This document shows positions 22,950-34,531 of a DNA stretch of 64,000 bases, one piece after another. Each line of letters starts with the position of its first letter. Position 1 is the stretch's first letter. Below the pieces are notes generated by a model. That model was given only the letters and a program-made list of their open reading frames with translations, did no database searches and was not told the DNA's origin. The stretch comes from Owenia fusiformis. Taxonomy: Eukaryota > Annelida > Polychaeta > Sabellida > Oweniidae. The stretch spans positions 9,521,598 through 9,585,597 of the forward strand of contig CAIIXF020000001.1 in the NCBI GenBank assembly GCA_903813345.2, written 5' to 3'. A program made the position numbers and the translations under genes.

Positions 22950-25900
22950 TCAACTTTATATTACCGGTTAGTCTACGAAGCCGCATAAGGAATAATTGAG
23001 TCCGGTACTAACTGACGTCGGGAGTTTTCTATAGCTTCTTCAAGAATTGAGGCCATGCACCATGATCAGATCTGTCTAAGATATTTATACTGGCAATGTA
23101 CCTAACACTGATATATTGAGATGTAGTTAAGACCCCATAATGTACAGTACGTGGTATTGACATTAAGGATGTAAGGTCCTGAAACAAGGGCCGAAGATAA
23201 TTACCTCACCATAAGTTCTAGGAAGGTAAGCTAAAGCGGCGGATCAACGGAGAATTCTCAATTTTAATGGACAATCGTACGTATGACGTGCACGGACCTG
23301 GGGACAATTCGGGAAATACGGGGTAATCTCAGCTTAAGCGTTAATATCTACCTTATTTAAAAAGCTAACTATGTGCATTATATATTATTTTGAAGTATTT
23401 TTTATTCGCATTTCACTGAAATTATTTTTCCATGGAAAGTGTGATAGGATCTACCATATTTTTGAAGTTAAATGTACTCCGACATCGTCAAATACGCTGT
23501 AAGACGTAACATTTCACGCTTGCACGGTTCGTTGAAATCGGGATAACTTATACTGATCAGAATTTTACTAAAATTTCACATTTTATTCATTGAAACATGT
23601 GCTTTTATGACGTCACAATTGCCTAGCGGCTACAGTTCAAATAGTCTTATATGAACGCTTTTAAGATTTTCAAAATTGTGTAAGGTTTTGAAGGCGAAGG
23701 AGACAAGCAATAAGTTTACCTTTATTTAACCTTCTAATTTAGGTCTGATTTCAAAAAAAATTTAACTGCACAATATTGTCATGGCGAAATTTACAAAACA
23801 ATAACCGATTTCTTTATTTTTCAAATAATAAGAGAATAAGAGTTGCTTTTAGAGACTTGAAAAAATGTAACGCATCGATTTTTTACCACAAATCCCATAC
23901 TATCAATTTTTACTAACGCCCCGAGTGGACTTCATGACCGTTTTCAAATCAAAAAACATTTTAGAAATATTGTCCTCGAGATCTTGTTGCTGTGTTAATT
24001 TTACCAGGATTGAATAAGAATAAAGCATCTTATTTTTAGGTTGACTTAACTTGACAAAATGTAACGCTTGTCGTTTTTGACGTTATAATGCTGATTGCCC
24101 CCTATACTGCCCATTGTATTGTTTTGGTATTTTTCAAAACCAAATTTCACTTTAGGCAAATGAGTATTCGTATTATGGGATTTCGCAGAGGTAGGAAAGG
24201 GGAGTTGACTATTTATTATAACCCACGGAAGTCAGTGATTTCATGTGCATCTTCATGGATTCCCACTTCTTATCTTAGCGAGTATTTTGTTTTCAAATTG
24301 TGACCCTTATTGTTTTAATCCGGTAACTCAGTTTAGGGAAAGGTCAAAATAACTGTTTCGTAGCCACGTTTAAAGATAAATCAATCAAGCAACCAATCAA
24401 CAATGGTGTTCAAATACTTCTTCTTTTTCAAGATTGACCACATTTTGTCACAGAAATCATTACGGTGGCTTGATTGCAAAAAACAGAAGTCTGTTATTAT
24501 ACATCTTTGATCTTGAACTTTTTGTTCAGATTTTATTCAGTTTCTTTAGTAACAAAGTGCATATCAATAATTCTGTATATCAATCACTTTGATCAATACG
24601 ATTATTCAAATTAAACGGTGAGCTCAAATGCTTTAATAATTTACTTGGATTGCAAATAAAGATACTTCTAAGTTAGCAAATGGATAAGTTTTATATTTCA
24701 AATGAAATTATTTGGTACTAAAATAAAGGTGCGTTATAAAGGGGAAAAATCCGATAATTACTATAATTTAAGGTAATTTAAAGCTACTTAGTAGGCAAAG
24801 ATTTATTGAATGTATAATTCCAACCAATCGTATATGACACCGAGCATAAATCATGTATCCATAATGAAATTAAAACACTTGGATTGCATGATTTTCCATT
24901 TACTGTCATTTATTAAAGTTTTCTCAACAAATTACACAAGCTAGAAGTTTGAAGGCCATTTACAATATTTGGAGAAACGTAACCTTGAGAATAGTATAAG
25001 TCTTCCGGTCAATATATGTCAAGTGAAGAATTAAGTAAACACTGAACTTGCTTGATTATACCATTTAAAATAGCGCAATCAAGATAAGTTGATATATTTT
25101 CTCGTACATTTATACACAGTTGAGATATCAAAGGAAGGGCTAAGAGGAAATTCAAGATGAGACATGTTGAAGTCGTTGTAATGAGTTCCATCAATCAACA
25201 CATAGTGAATATGTACTGTAGGCACAAGGGCCACACAAGGGCCACACAAGGGTTAAAACAAACATTCTTAAAATACACACGCTCGTACAGATATCATATC
25301 CATTCGTGGATAAAAATCATATCACTCATAAATCATCGGATGTTCTCTTCATTCTGTTAGTTAAATTATGCACTCGTGTTCGTCACCGCCTCTACGTATT
25401 TTATGTTCTAAACTATCTATATCAAAACGAGTCTTTTGTAAGTGTTTTAATTTTTGGTGCATTTATCAGACCCTCATCGCAAATTAATAAATGTCCACTG
25501 ATCAAAGATTGTGACTGTTCATCACTAGATTCTTCAAAATCACCAGTAATTAAGTGTTTTAAATCGAATTTTTTAAAACACTAGGCCACAACTGTCAGCC
25601 TCGTTCTGAGTCACTTAACACAAATCATATGGTATTACGGCGCGTTTAAAAGCCATGGATGGTACAGTGAAAAGGTGCAAAAATGTATCATATTTTCCCG
25701 CAAAAACAGCGTTTTAAATTATGACATTAATTCCTATGAATATCGCAGTAACTATGTATGTAGGCAGTAACTATGTAGGCTAATGGATTCAAAGAATAGT
25801 AACAACCAAGAGTATCACTCGTCATAAGTAAACAAATCCCCAGAATCCAAAAAGATGTACGGACAACCCCCATACAAACCATTCAGAAATCATTGTCAAC

Positions 25901-26455
25901 ATTGAAAACCACTACATCATGGGACATATTATTTATATAATGAAGTAATTATTATGGTATAATATGAGAAACAACATTTAAGAAAGAAATTGTATTTCCG
26001 TCTCGAATGATGTGGGACAGATGCTGCAAAAGAGTCCTATTCCTCTGTAATACACAACTATTTTTACTGTCGTTATATCAGTTTTTATAATATGTTTTAT
26101 AATTGCGTTTTAATATGCAGATATATTTTTCAACCTAAAATGGTTATTTTAGGATTCGGTGAAATCGATGACCCTCATAAATTTCAGAATTTCAGAATTT
26201 AAGCACGAGACTCATCAATTAATGTACATATGTCTTGTATCACAGGGCCCCGCCCTCATTCAATGTTTGATAATAGACAATTGTGCCTAAATTTGTCCAC
26301 ATTTTGGTATATAAAGTTTATCAAAAAGTAAAACAGAAGGCGGAATAGAATGTTATGTATTCATATTATATACTTTGTTCTGATTGGTTGGAAGTGATAT
26401 GTGATATAGGTCAATCACTTCACTTCCTTTAATTCTATAAATTCCGTATTGTTCA
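22950..26455. other. Intergenic, no gene seen
   Basis: AT-rich sequence with short, unconvincing frames. The only local pattern noted is ggccacacaa repeated in tandem at about 25226-25250. Nothing else could be assigned. Confidence 0.5.
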
Positions 26456-26463
26456 ACTTATCT

Positions 26464-26780
26464 TATAATTCTTGAAATGGTCCCATATGATGATCATGAA
26501 AGGAGAAAATTCTACAGTATATATAATATCTTCTAAAATGATATATAAGCACAAATGCCTAAGGGAATACCTTTTTAACTTTGTGGTTTGTTCCCAGAAT
26601 GAAATATAAAGGTTAGGCCAATGCAATTCTTGAAATTGTCCCATATGATGATCATGAAAGGAGAAAATTCTACAGAATATATATATATATATATAAATAT
26701 TATAATATTTTCTAAAATAATACCTGTTTAACTTTGTGGCTAGTTCCCAGAATGAAATGTAAAGGTTAGGCCAATGCACT
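26464..26780. repeat. Tandem duplication of about 160 bp
   Basis: Two successive copies of a segment starting aattcttgaaatggtccc (second copy ...aaattgtccc) and ending aggttaggccaatgca, starting at about 26466 and 26625. The second copy contains a (ta)n run near 26680. The minus-strand open frame spanning both copies simply reads the duplication twice. Confidence 0.8.
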
Positions 26781-28020
26781 AGATTAATTACTAATTAGCA
26801 GTTATAGGGATGTAATTCCTCTTTATTTCGAACCAATTGTATTGACGGGAAATAAAATAGGTCGCTTGCATCTACACAACATCCTCATTCTAATGTGAAG
26901 AAATTGTCTTAGCCTGGGCAAATGTCGGCCATTTGTTTTTGAAAACCAATTATCTGAAATCCATTAGCGTCAATACGTAATCTTTTGTTTAACTTTATTT
27001 CTAATTTGACCCAGTCTGCATGTTAAGAGTTTTAGGTATAGATAATGTTTATGAATTCACAGGGAAGAAAATATCTAGAGATTATACCATAGGTTAGGTG
27101 AAGATTACTAATTGTTGCGACTTGGAGAGTGGACATTAACAATGTAGTTATGCTACTAGGATTTTATGATGATACTGACATGGTCATCCAATTAATAAAG
27201 ATAGATAATATATCTGAGGATAACATATATCCTATTTCATTGTCTTATACTAATGGACGCATTCTTGACTTAAAGAAAATACATTAGCGAATATCGAAAT
27301 GCCATTAGATATGCTCTTTGACAATCCATTAAAAGAACGGATTGTCCCTTTACGATCATCTTAACGTCATAAAATCACACGGACGTTTCTAGAGAAAATT
27401 ACATGGTGGATTAGCGCTAAACGCAGGTTGGCAAATTCTTATTCTGTTGATAGGCTATGATATTTCTTGTTCCGAGACTGAAACCAGAACCTATACTAGT
27501 TATTGTATACTTCGGGATCATAAAGAAGTAGATGCTGTGGCTGACTGACTCGATCATTTCTTTTGTAGCAATTGTTTAGAAATGTAACACATTCGATTGA
27601 TAATCGCTACCTAAGTAACACATCGGTTACTATTTATATATGAACTAATCGCAATGCCCAGACAACTTATTGCCAGAATACGAGAAATAGGTGAAACAAA
27701 AGCGACTAAGCCATAGACAATCTAGGATTTATTGCGAAATAAGTTTATAGGATAACATGGTATTAAAACACGGATCTCTCATAGTAATTATAGCGCTTTA
27801 ATAGAACAGTTTTTCTGTTTACCAATCAACTTTAATAACACGATTTACTTATTTACAAAGTAGACAAAATAATGCAAAGCGAGACATCAGGAAAGCATTG
27901 AGTCATTGCAATGACACTGTAAACAGCTCTGAGGAAAATAAGAAACGGCTTTTTAATAGCAATTGCCGTTGAAGATTATTGCGAACTAGACGCTGATGAT
28001 AACATACATAGATATTGGGG
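26781..28020. other. Intergenic, no gene seen
   Basis: No open frame, repeat or RNA gene could be supported here. Confidence 0.5.
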
Positions 28021-28290
28021 AGAGGTAAGTTAAATTTGTTCAAAAACCTTTCACGTTGTCATTACTTCTAAGATATTTTCTTTTAACAAATGCAACGAAA
28101 ATTATATTGAGAAGAGGTAAGTTTTTGTTCAAAAACCTCTTCACGTTTTCATTACTTCTAAGATATTTTCTTTTAATAAATGCAACGAAAATTATATTGA
28201 GAAGAGGTAAGTTTTTGTTCAAAAACCTCTTCACGTTTTCATTACTTCGAAGATTTTTTTTATATTCTCCTTTTACAAATGAAACGAGAA
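28021..28290. repeat. Three tandem copies of a 90-92 bp repeat
   Basis: gaggtaagt starts at 28022, 28114 and 28204. Each unit runs through caaaaacct-ttcacgtt-tcattacttc and tgcaacgaaaattat. The third copy decays after about 28260. Because the unit is near 90 bp it stays open on both strands, producing repetitive frames that are not genes. Confidence 0.85.
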
Positions 28291-28299
28291 TTATCCTCC

Positions 28300-29745
28300 A
28301 ACAGTGTGATGTCTTACATAAAAGTAATTGTTCTGAAGCAATAAAGTATGATTTTCTCAATTATTACAATTTTATATTCTTATAGTAGGACAATTTTATT
28401 GATGAAAATAAATCGATGCTAGGCTATTTAGTGGAATGACAAAATAACGTACACGTGTGTTTTATCTTGTTAATGGTAAAACTATATATGCCAAAACTGA
28501 AAGATTTATCAGTTCCAATTTTTCTTTATGCGACGTTTTATTACGTAATATATGCTACCATTTGTGCCTAGATAGAAGGGCTTATCATAGTCATTTGGTG
28601 AACAAGCGATTTCACCATGTTGTTCTAATAAAACAAAAGAGTAAATGGGACAGAAAAGACGTTAAATTCAGTTTAATTGACTTTAAAAAAGTTAATAGGG
28701 ATGATAGTGAGGTTAATCCACATTCTGTCTGGAAAATGATAAGAGTTATCTCCTGATCTCAGTGGCCATTGGACAATAATGAAAGTATATAAAAATCTCC
28801 TTTAGAGTGATTAGACGCATTATTCCTAACTTTTTATTTGAGTCAGGGTGCTCATAATAATATAATACATAAATATCACCCGTCATCAAAATATTAGCAC
28901 ACGTAATTGAAATTTGAATATGCAGATATATTTTGTTATCACATAAACAAAGGACCATAGCCGGTCACACTATAGGTGTTAACAAAGGCTTTGAAGGGTA
29001 GAAAAACACAGTAAAGATGTAATCATGGATCTTTACAATGATGGATGGATTGGATAGAAATCTACAATTTGCATCGTATATTGGAGGAATAGTTACGCCT
29101 GGCGATGATAACAGACTATTTAATTAAGTTATAGCAGCATTATCTAAGATTTAAAGTTATAGACTCCCGGAATGTGCAATTAACTCGACAAACTAGCGTT
29201 AATCGCAGAGTCAATGATCATCTCAGTAGCAATAGGGCAACGACTATTAGCTTATTGCACGTTTTGAATCTTGTTATATTATAATTCGAGTTTTATAGCA
29301 CAGGTATAGTAGATGAAAATGATTTATCGTAAAGTGTAACTTATTGCATAAGATGGATTCCATATTTTTACAAGTCAGTGTTTCATATCGGTGAATTGGT
29401 CTTTTTAAAAGTGTTTTTTATGATCTTCGCCATTTATAAAAATACCTGGTGAGATGAGACGTTCCCTTTTTAGTTCTAATTAATTCAGACATCTGTATCT
29501 AAATCTTCATTACTTCCGTATTTGATCAGATGTCTATTTCAGATATTAAAATGACCGTATGCGGAACACTGCCTAGTTTCTTGACAATATTAGGGAGGCT
29601 AAGATACACGTTTTAAAAAAACGTGTACGTGAACGTATAGAATTATGGTCCTGTGTGTAGTTGTTCTACCATTTGTACCATTTCCTTGAATTGACCGATT
29701 GATATTAAAGGTATACGGAAAATAAGTGTAATTAGATCCCTTGAT
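28300..29745. other. Intergenic, no gene supported
   Basis: A 99-codon frame at 28457-28756 is the only sizeable one. It has no motif, no signal peptide and no splice context that would support it. A short self-complementary stretch, cacgttttaaaaaaacgtg, lies near 29608. Confidence 0.5.
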
Positions 29746-29748
29746 ATA

Positions 29749-30090
29749 CAGGGTGGGCAAAAACACCACTTTTTCAAGACACTATTATAACTTTTATTTT
29801 CCAACCTACATACACCAAATTTTGCAGTTATATAGTGTCAGGGGTCCTCAGTAATAAAATAATGTAACAAGTCCTTCAACTTGGATTGTATTTGATCTAA
29901 AAGAGGAGTTCAATTGGTCCGCCACCCTCTTTGATGATAGCCTTAAGTCAAGTCGCCATGCTGATATAGCAGTGTATAAGTAAATTGAGGGCGGGATAGT
30001 AATCCCCAGGGGTCTAAATATTACACGCTCATGTACAGGTTCTCTTAAAATCTGAACATCCCTATTTCTGTCAACAGATCCCTTCAATGG
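29749..30090 (-). mobile_element. Truncated Tc1/mariner-type transposon, 3' end
   Basis: TA followed by CAGGGTGGGCAAAAACACC at 29747-29767 looks like a mariner-type terminal repeat. On the minus strand, a frame ending at 29897 reads EGGGPIELLF before its stop. This resembles the EGGHFEHL-type C-terminus of such transposases. A frameshift lies a few codons upstream. The opposite end was not found, so this is a relic. Confidence 0.55.
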
Positions 30091-30980
30091 AGGTTAGCTA
30101 ACCGTTTTTATAAATAACTTGTACGCGAACGTGTAGAATTCTGATCATCTAGGGATTTGTACAACCTGTAGAGGTACAGCAAAACCTGTGTATATTGAAC
30201 ATTTTTTGCCGAGAAAAAGGTTCAGTGTTGGTAGGTGTTCACTACAGAGAAGGTAATTTATACAGAAGTCAGCAGAGTATGTGTGGAGGATGGTTGTCCA
30301 CTAGAGACAGGTCTTCACTCGAGAAAGACGGGTTTTCTGTACCATGAAAATAGAGGTTCCTGGAGAGGTGAAGAGTAATCACTGGGGATCATAATTACGT
30401 TCACGTTTACATTATAGTTCCTTTAAAAATGTATAGCTTAACCTCTTAATAAGGTTGTTGATAACACAGAGTAAATAATCAGTAGTTCTTTAGGAAATTA
30501 GAACATTCTTCCTCTCGGAAAGTGCCTTTTAATCAACTAAGGTGTATTACATCCGTGGATATCGCAAACAGGTTAAAACGACTTTCGTTAATTATTCAGT
30601 CAATTAAACTCGATGTTTTTCCTATTTCAGTTTTCCGACATATAAATGCTTCAATAAAAGTTTCTACGTGTTCTTTCAAAAGTCAACGTTCCATGCAAAC
30701 ATATTTCAATAGTCCACGAGAAATACAGGTCACAAATGACAAAACTGAACAGGGGAAAAGATGACCTTGAGTAAAAAAGAATAAATATTATGATTAAAGC
30801 TACTTTAGCTAAATAAGTGCTTATGCATGTCTTAGTGTTAGGAATTAAGTAGATACATAAAATGACCTATTTCTGAGCATTTCCTTTAAATTGCCCACAC
30901 TTTTAAGAAAATAAATTGGAAGATACAATGAAATTCCAATTGGCCAACCAAAGGGAATTTATTATCAATAGAAACACCTT
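30091..30980. other. Intergenic, no gene seen
   Basis: No coding signal. Small phrases like gtacgcgaacgtgtagaatt (30121) echo gtgtacgtgaacgtatagaa at 29621, so a short repeat may be shared, of unknown nature. Confidence 0.45.
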
Positions 30981-30984
30981 GACA

Positions 30985-31330
30985 AAACAACTCATGGTTA
31001 ATCTTCCTTCAAAAGGCTTTGTCTCAGATGAACTCATTCAAGCGTTGTCCCAGATAAACTCATAGTTCATCTTTCTTCAACAGGCTTTTTCAGATAAACT
31101 CATGGTTCATATTTCATCAACAGGATTTTTCAGATAAACTCATGGTTCATATTTCATCAACAGGATTTTACAGATAAACTCATGGTTCATTTTTCATCAA
31201 CAGGCTTTTTCAGATAAACTCATGGTTCATCTTCCTTCAACAGGCTTTATCCTTGATAAAATCATGGTTCATCTTTCAACAGGCCCCGTCCCAGATAAAC
31301 TGGGCTCATCTTTCTTCAACCACCTTTGTC
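30985..31330 (+). repeat. Minisatellite with 40-bp unit
   Basis: cagataaactcatggttcat recurs at 31091, 31131, 31171 and 31211, an exact period of 40 bp. Each is followed by a tcatcaacaggntttt segment. Degenerate copies extend from about 30988 to 31320, where spacing becomes irregular and variants such as ggctttgtccca appear. About eight units in all. Confidence 0.88.
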
Positions 31331-31334
31331 CTAG

Positions 31335-32159
31335 ATTTTCGATCGGAACGAGAGGTTAATTTTCATACTTTGTTTCTCGTGAGCCTCATTTACTTCTTTT
31401 ATTTGAATTCATAGATTACTAAGGTAACAATAACATTCATATTATTCAAATTATGTAAGAAATGCTCCCGGGTCTGAATACGTGTAGTACTGAATCCATG
31501 CACGTATATAAATAAGTTCGTGACATGGATTTTGAGTGTCGTTCTCTTACTTATGATCTTATATGTTCAGAGGTCTATACAAACGCTGAATTATCCCAAT
31601 GGGGGTATTGGAACAGAATTGAGACATAAAACCCAATTGCATCTTGGAGGCTACTAATCTATGTTCTCTGACGTTGCTCTGGAATAATCTACAGATGAGC
31701 TGATTTACTACAAATTGGCCACCCTGAGTTGCAACTAAGTATTTATCGCTGCCATACCACACAGACGATACACAAATTGTTGAAATCATGAGATTGACGG
31801 ATGGTCATTACGAATGGCTTGATGATTTGTTGACTGTAAGATTGGTAATGAAATTATACATTCCGTTCTTTGAACATCATTCAAGTTAATGTTGGAGTTC
31901 TAATGAATTCTACCTGAATGAATAAAACTTATTTGTCAATATGTTTATCTTACTACCTGTTACCATAAAATAGATTAAGGGAAAACCTCTCAAGTAAGTT
32001 TATGCAAAGTATACTGTTGACAGGGTAGCGTTTCAATGGCTTCCAGGTTGAGCGTACTGGATGGATGATCCGAACTTTTGTCAAGGAACTTCTGTGCTAG
32101 AGATGTGCTATGGGATTATAAAAGATACCAAAAACTATGAGAACACACGCGGTACTTTT
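31335..32159. other. Intergenic, no gene seen
   Basis: No supported feature. A 76-codon minus-strand frame at 31559-31789 shows no recognisable family. Confidence 0.45.
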
Positions 32160-33400
32160 AAAATGTCCTATTGCAATAACCCAGATGCCAGTAGGTAGTT
32201 AACAGTTTCACCACCAGGTGGCTAATTCGGGTCAGATAACATGGCAGATATTAGAAAGTTCCCTTAAACATGAATATTCATCAGTTCTAATTGATCGATT
32301 TTCATATTACCCTTATCTATCTGATAGTTATACGAAAATACGAGAGTTGTCCAAAAAGTCTTGAAATTTTTGCTTTAACTTTCTAGAATATTCTTCATTT
32401 CATTTTAAATTTTGCGTATTCTGCAATTAAAGTGTTATATCCTGAAGTATCAACCTCCTACAACAATGTTAAGTCTTGAAAAATGGTTCCTATAGCAACG
32501 CAGGCGTGGCATGGGTGAGGCAGGTACCAATTTTTCTAATCATGAAAACGTCTAAAGAGTTATTCCACTTATATTTCTTTTTTTCTCAATAATCAGAATA
32601 ATTGGGAAATTACTACATTTATTCAGCATGGTGTTCATCAGCACAAATAATGACAATGGGCAAGATGATGTTTGCAACAGTTCAACAGTCCCAAATTTAA
32701 ACTCAGTCACGTGGTCACGGTCGAGAAATTGCAAAATGGTTGCAATTCTCCGACCTGATAGGTAGTCATTGGATTCAGTTAATTGCAATGCGCATACTTG
32801 GTCTCACAACCACAAACTCACACTACCATGATAAAATATGGAATATAGACCATGCATTATAATTATGAGATGGTAAAAGAGATTTCAAAATGATAACAGA
32901 CACTTAATGACTACTCCAAACCTGGGAGGACTCGGGACTCCACGAGTCGTGGTAAAAAAGAATACATCAATCAAATTTAAAATGTGCTCTTATTTTAAGT
33001 ATTGCGTCATAGGATGTGGCCCCATCTCTTGAAAGCCCGTGGTGGTCCTAAATTCAACATTTTGAATGATTTTGTCTTGATTTTAGCCTCCTTAAAAGTA
33101 CCCCGATAGGGCAAATCTCATGATACTTTTGAAATGTTCATAAAAATGAAACCATGCAGATTTCTTTGGACAACCCTCGTATGTCCAACAAAACAAAATA
33201 TTATCTGTCCAATAAAAGAAAAAATATGTCACGTTTTATGATTTTATAACATGGATTCTATGTGGAACGACCTAGAAGTCACATTTTCAAATAAAATAAA
33301 ATTTTCAAAGTTGATTAATTAACAGTTTTTGGAACCACACTAGATGTAATTTTACATGTAGATTTCGGATATGACATCGCTTTGATTGAATTTTGAAATT
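32160..33400 (+). repeat. Interspersed repeat copy, interrupted by a mariner-like element
   Basis: Segments 32160-32338 and 33182-33380 together match 51140-51500 on the opposite strand. Shared phrases include cagtttcaccaccaggtggc, gaaagttcccttaaac, aaaatattatctgtcca and gatgtaattttacatgtaga. The family is not identified. In this copy an 839-bp element splits the repeat. Confidence 0.75.
32341..33179. mobile_element. Mariner-type non-autonomous element, 839 bp, with TA target site
   Basis: It begins CGAGAGTTGTCCAAAAAG and ends with CTTTGGACAACCCTCG, matching the CGAGGGTTGTCC class of mariner termini. TA flanks it at 32339-32340 and 33180-33181. The related repeat at 51.37 kb has a single TA at the matching spot, which shows the empty site. 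The interior has no readable transposase; the 78-codon minus-strand frame inside has no mariner motif I can recognise. Confidence 0.82.
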
Positions 33401-34009
33401 TGATGATGTAAATCTAGATTATTACTACTCATCTAGTCTATTGGTGTTTAATAGAATAATCCAATCTACACCGAAACTCAAATTTAAATGCTTTATGCAA
33501 CTTGTATTACTGGGTGAACGTTCTAAAGTAAAATTCTAAATATGATGCCTATAATTCATAGATGCCCTCTTGATATGGTATTATGGGACCATTGGGATTA
33601 GTAGAAACGATAATGCATTACTTACGATGGGTTTTGTCGTTATAATATTAATATATGTCTTGGACAACATATAAACAATTAGTCAAAGCAATAAAAGATA
33701 TACGTGAAATGAATTTTTGAGAAGCAAGATGTCAAACGTCCAATACTGTCACATGGCGCCTCGCTGTTCACATGCACCGATATTGTGCTTGGAATTGAAT
33801 AAGATCTGATAGCAATAAATTGTTTATAAAGTAACTATATTATTTGATTTATGTAGATATTGGAAATTGCAGATTACTTAAATTCTTTTCCCCCAGTCGC
33901 AATCATCTAGTAACACAACCATCGACAAGTCGCTATAGCAAACTAAGATGATGTCTTCATCAGTTTTTCAACAGGAAGTTGAAATATCGATTGCTACATA
34001 TTAAATTTG
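33401..34009. other. Intergenic, no gene seen
   Basis: Nothing beyond AT-rich unassigned sequence. Confidence 0.45.
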
Positions 34010-34531
34010 TTAGGTAGGCAACTTTATTTAACAAAAAATCGATTCGTTTCTACAGGTTCAACAAAATTATAAGTCTTTAAAGTCAAAAGTGTTTTTCAAA
34101 AAACCTCTCCCATTGAAATAACACAGGAGACGAAAATGATTTTCAAAAATGACTTTGAAGCTCTGTAACTTTAGTATTCATCAAGTAAACTAAACACTTA
34201 ATGTACAAAAATTTAGACAATTCAATTTTCTATATACAAATATTATTCAATCTTATTCACACCGAACCCACCATTTCCCATTGGTTTACATGGGAATGAC
34301 GATTTTCAAAAATTCATCTTTATCATCAATTTTAGACCTTTAATTGTAATTGAGGAAAAAATTGGGAAAATTTGAAGGTATTGGAAATAAAGTCAAGTTA
34401 CGTTTCCATCAATATTACAAGTTATTATCTCGCATCTCAGATTAAGTAAATAAAAATTCAAACGTATTAAAGAGGCTTTAACACGTAGTTCCATGGGGGA
34501 GCTAAGGTTGCTAAATTTATGGAGGGGAGTG
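34010..34531 (+). mobile_element. Half copy of the CACTCCCCTCC foldback MITE
   Basis: A direct copy of about 38430-39000, sharing gcaactttatttaacaaaaa, aaattataagtctttaaagt and the end taacacgtagttc through ggaggggagtg at 34531, followed by TA. No left terminus is present upstream, so the element is truncated. Confidence 0.7.

Noticed and set aside
28040-28385. Repetitive open frames on both strands
   Set aside because: They read through a 90-bp tandem repeat on opposite strands; the openness comes from the period.
28457-28756. 99-codon open frame on the + strand
   Set aside because: No family motif, signal peptide, matching exon or conservation evidence; a frame of this length occurs by chance in 17 kb of intergenic DNA.
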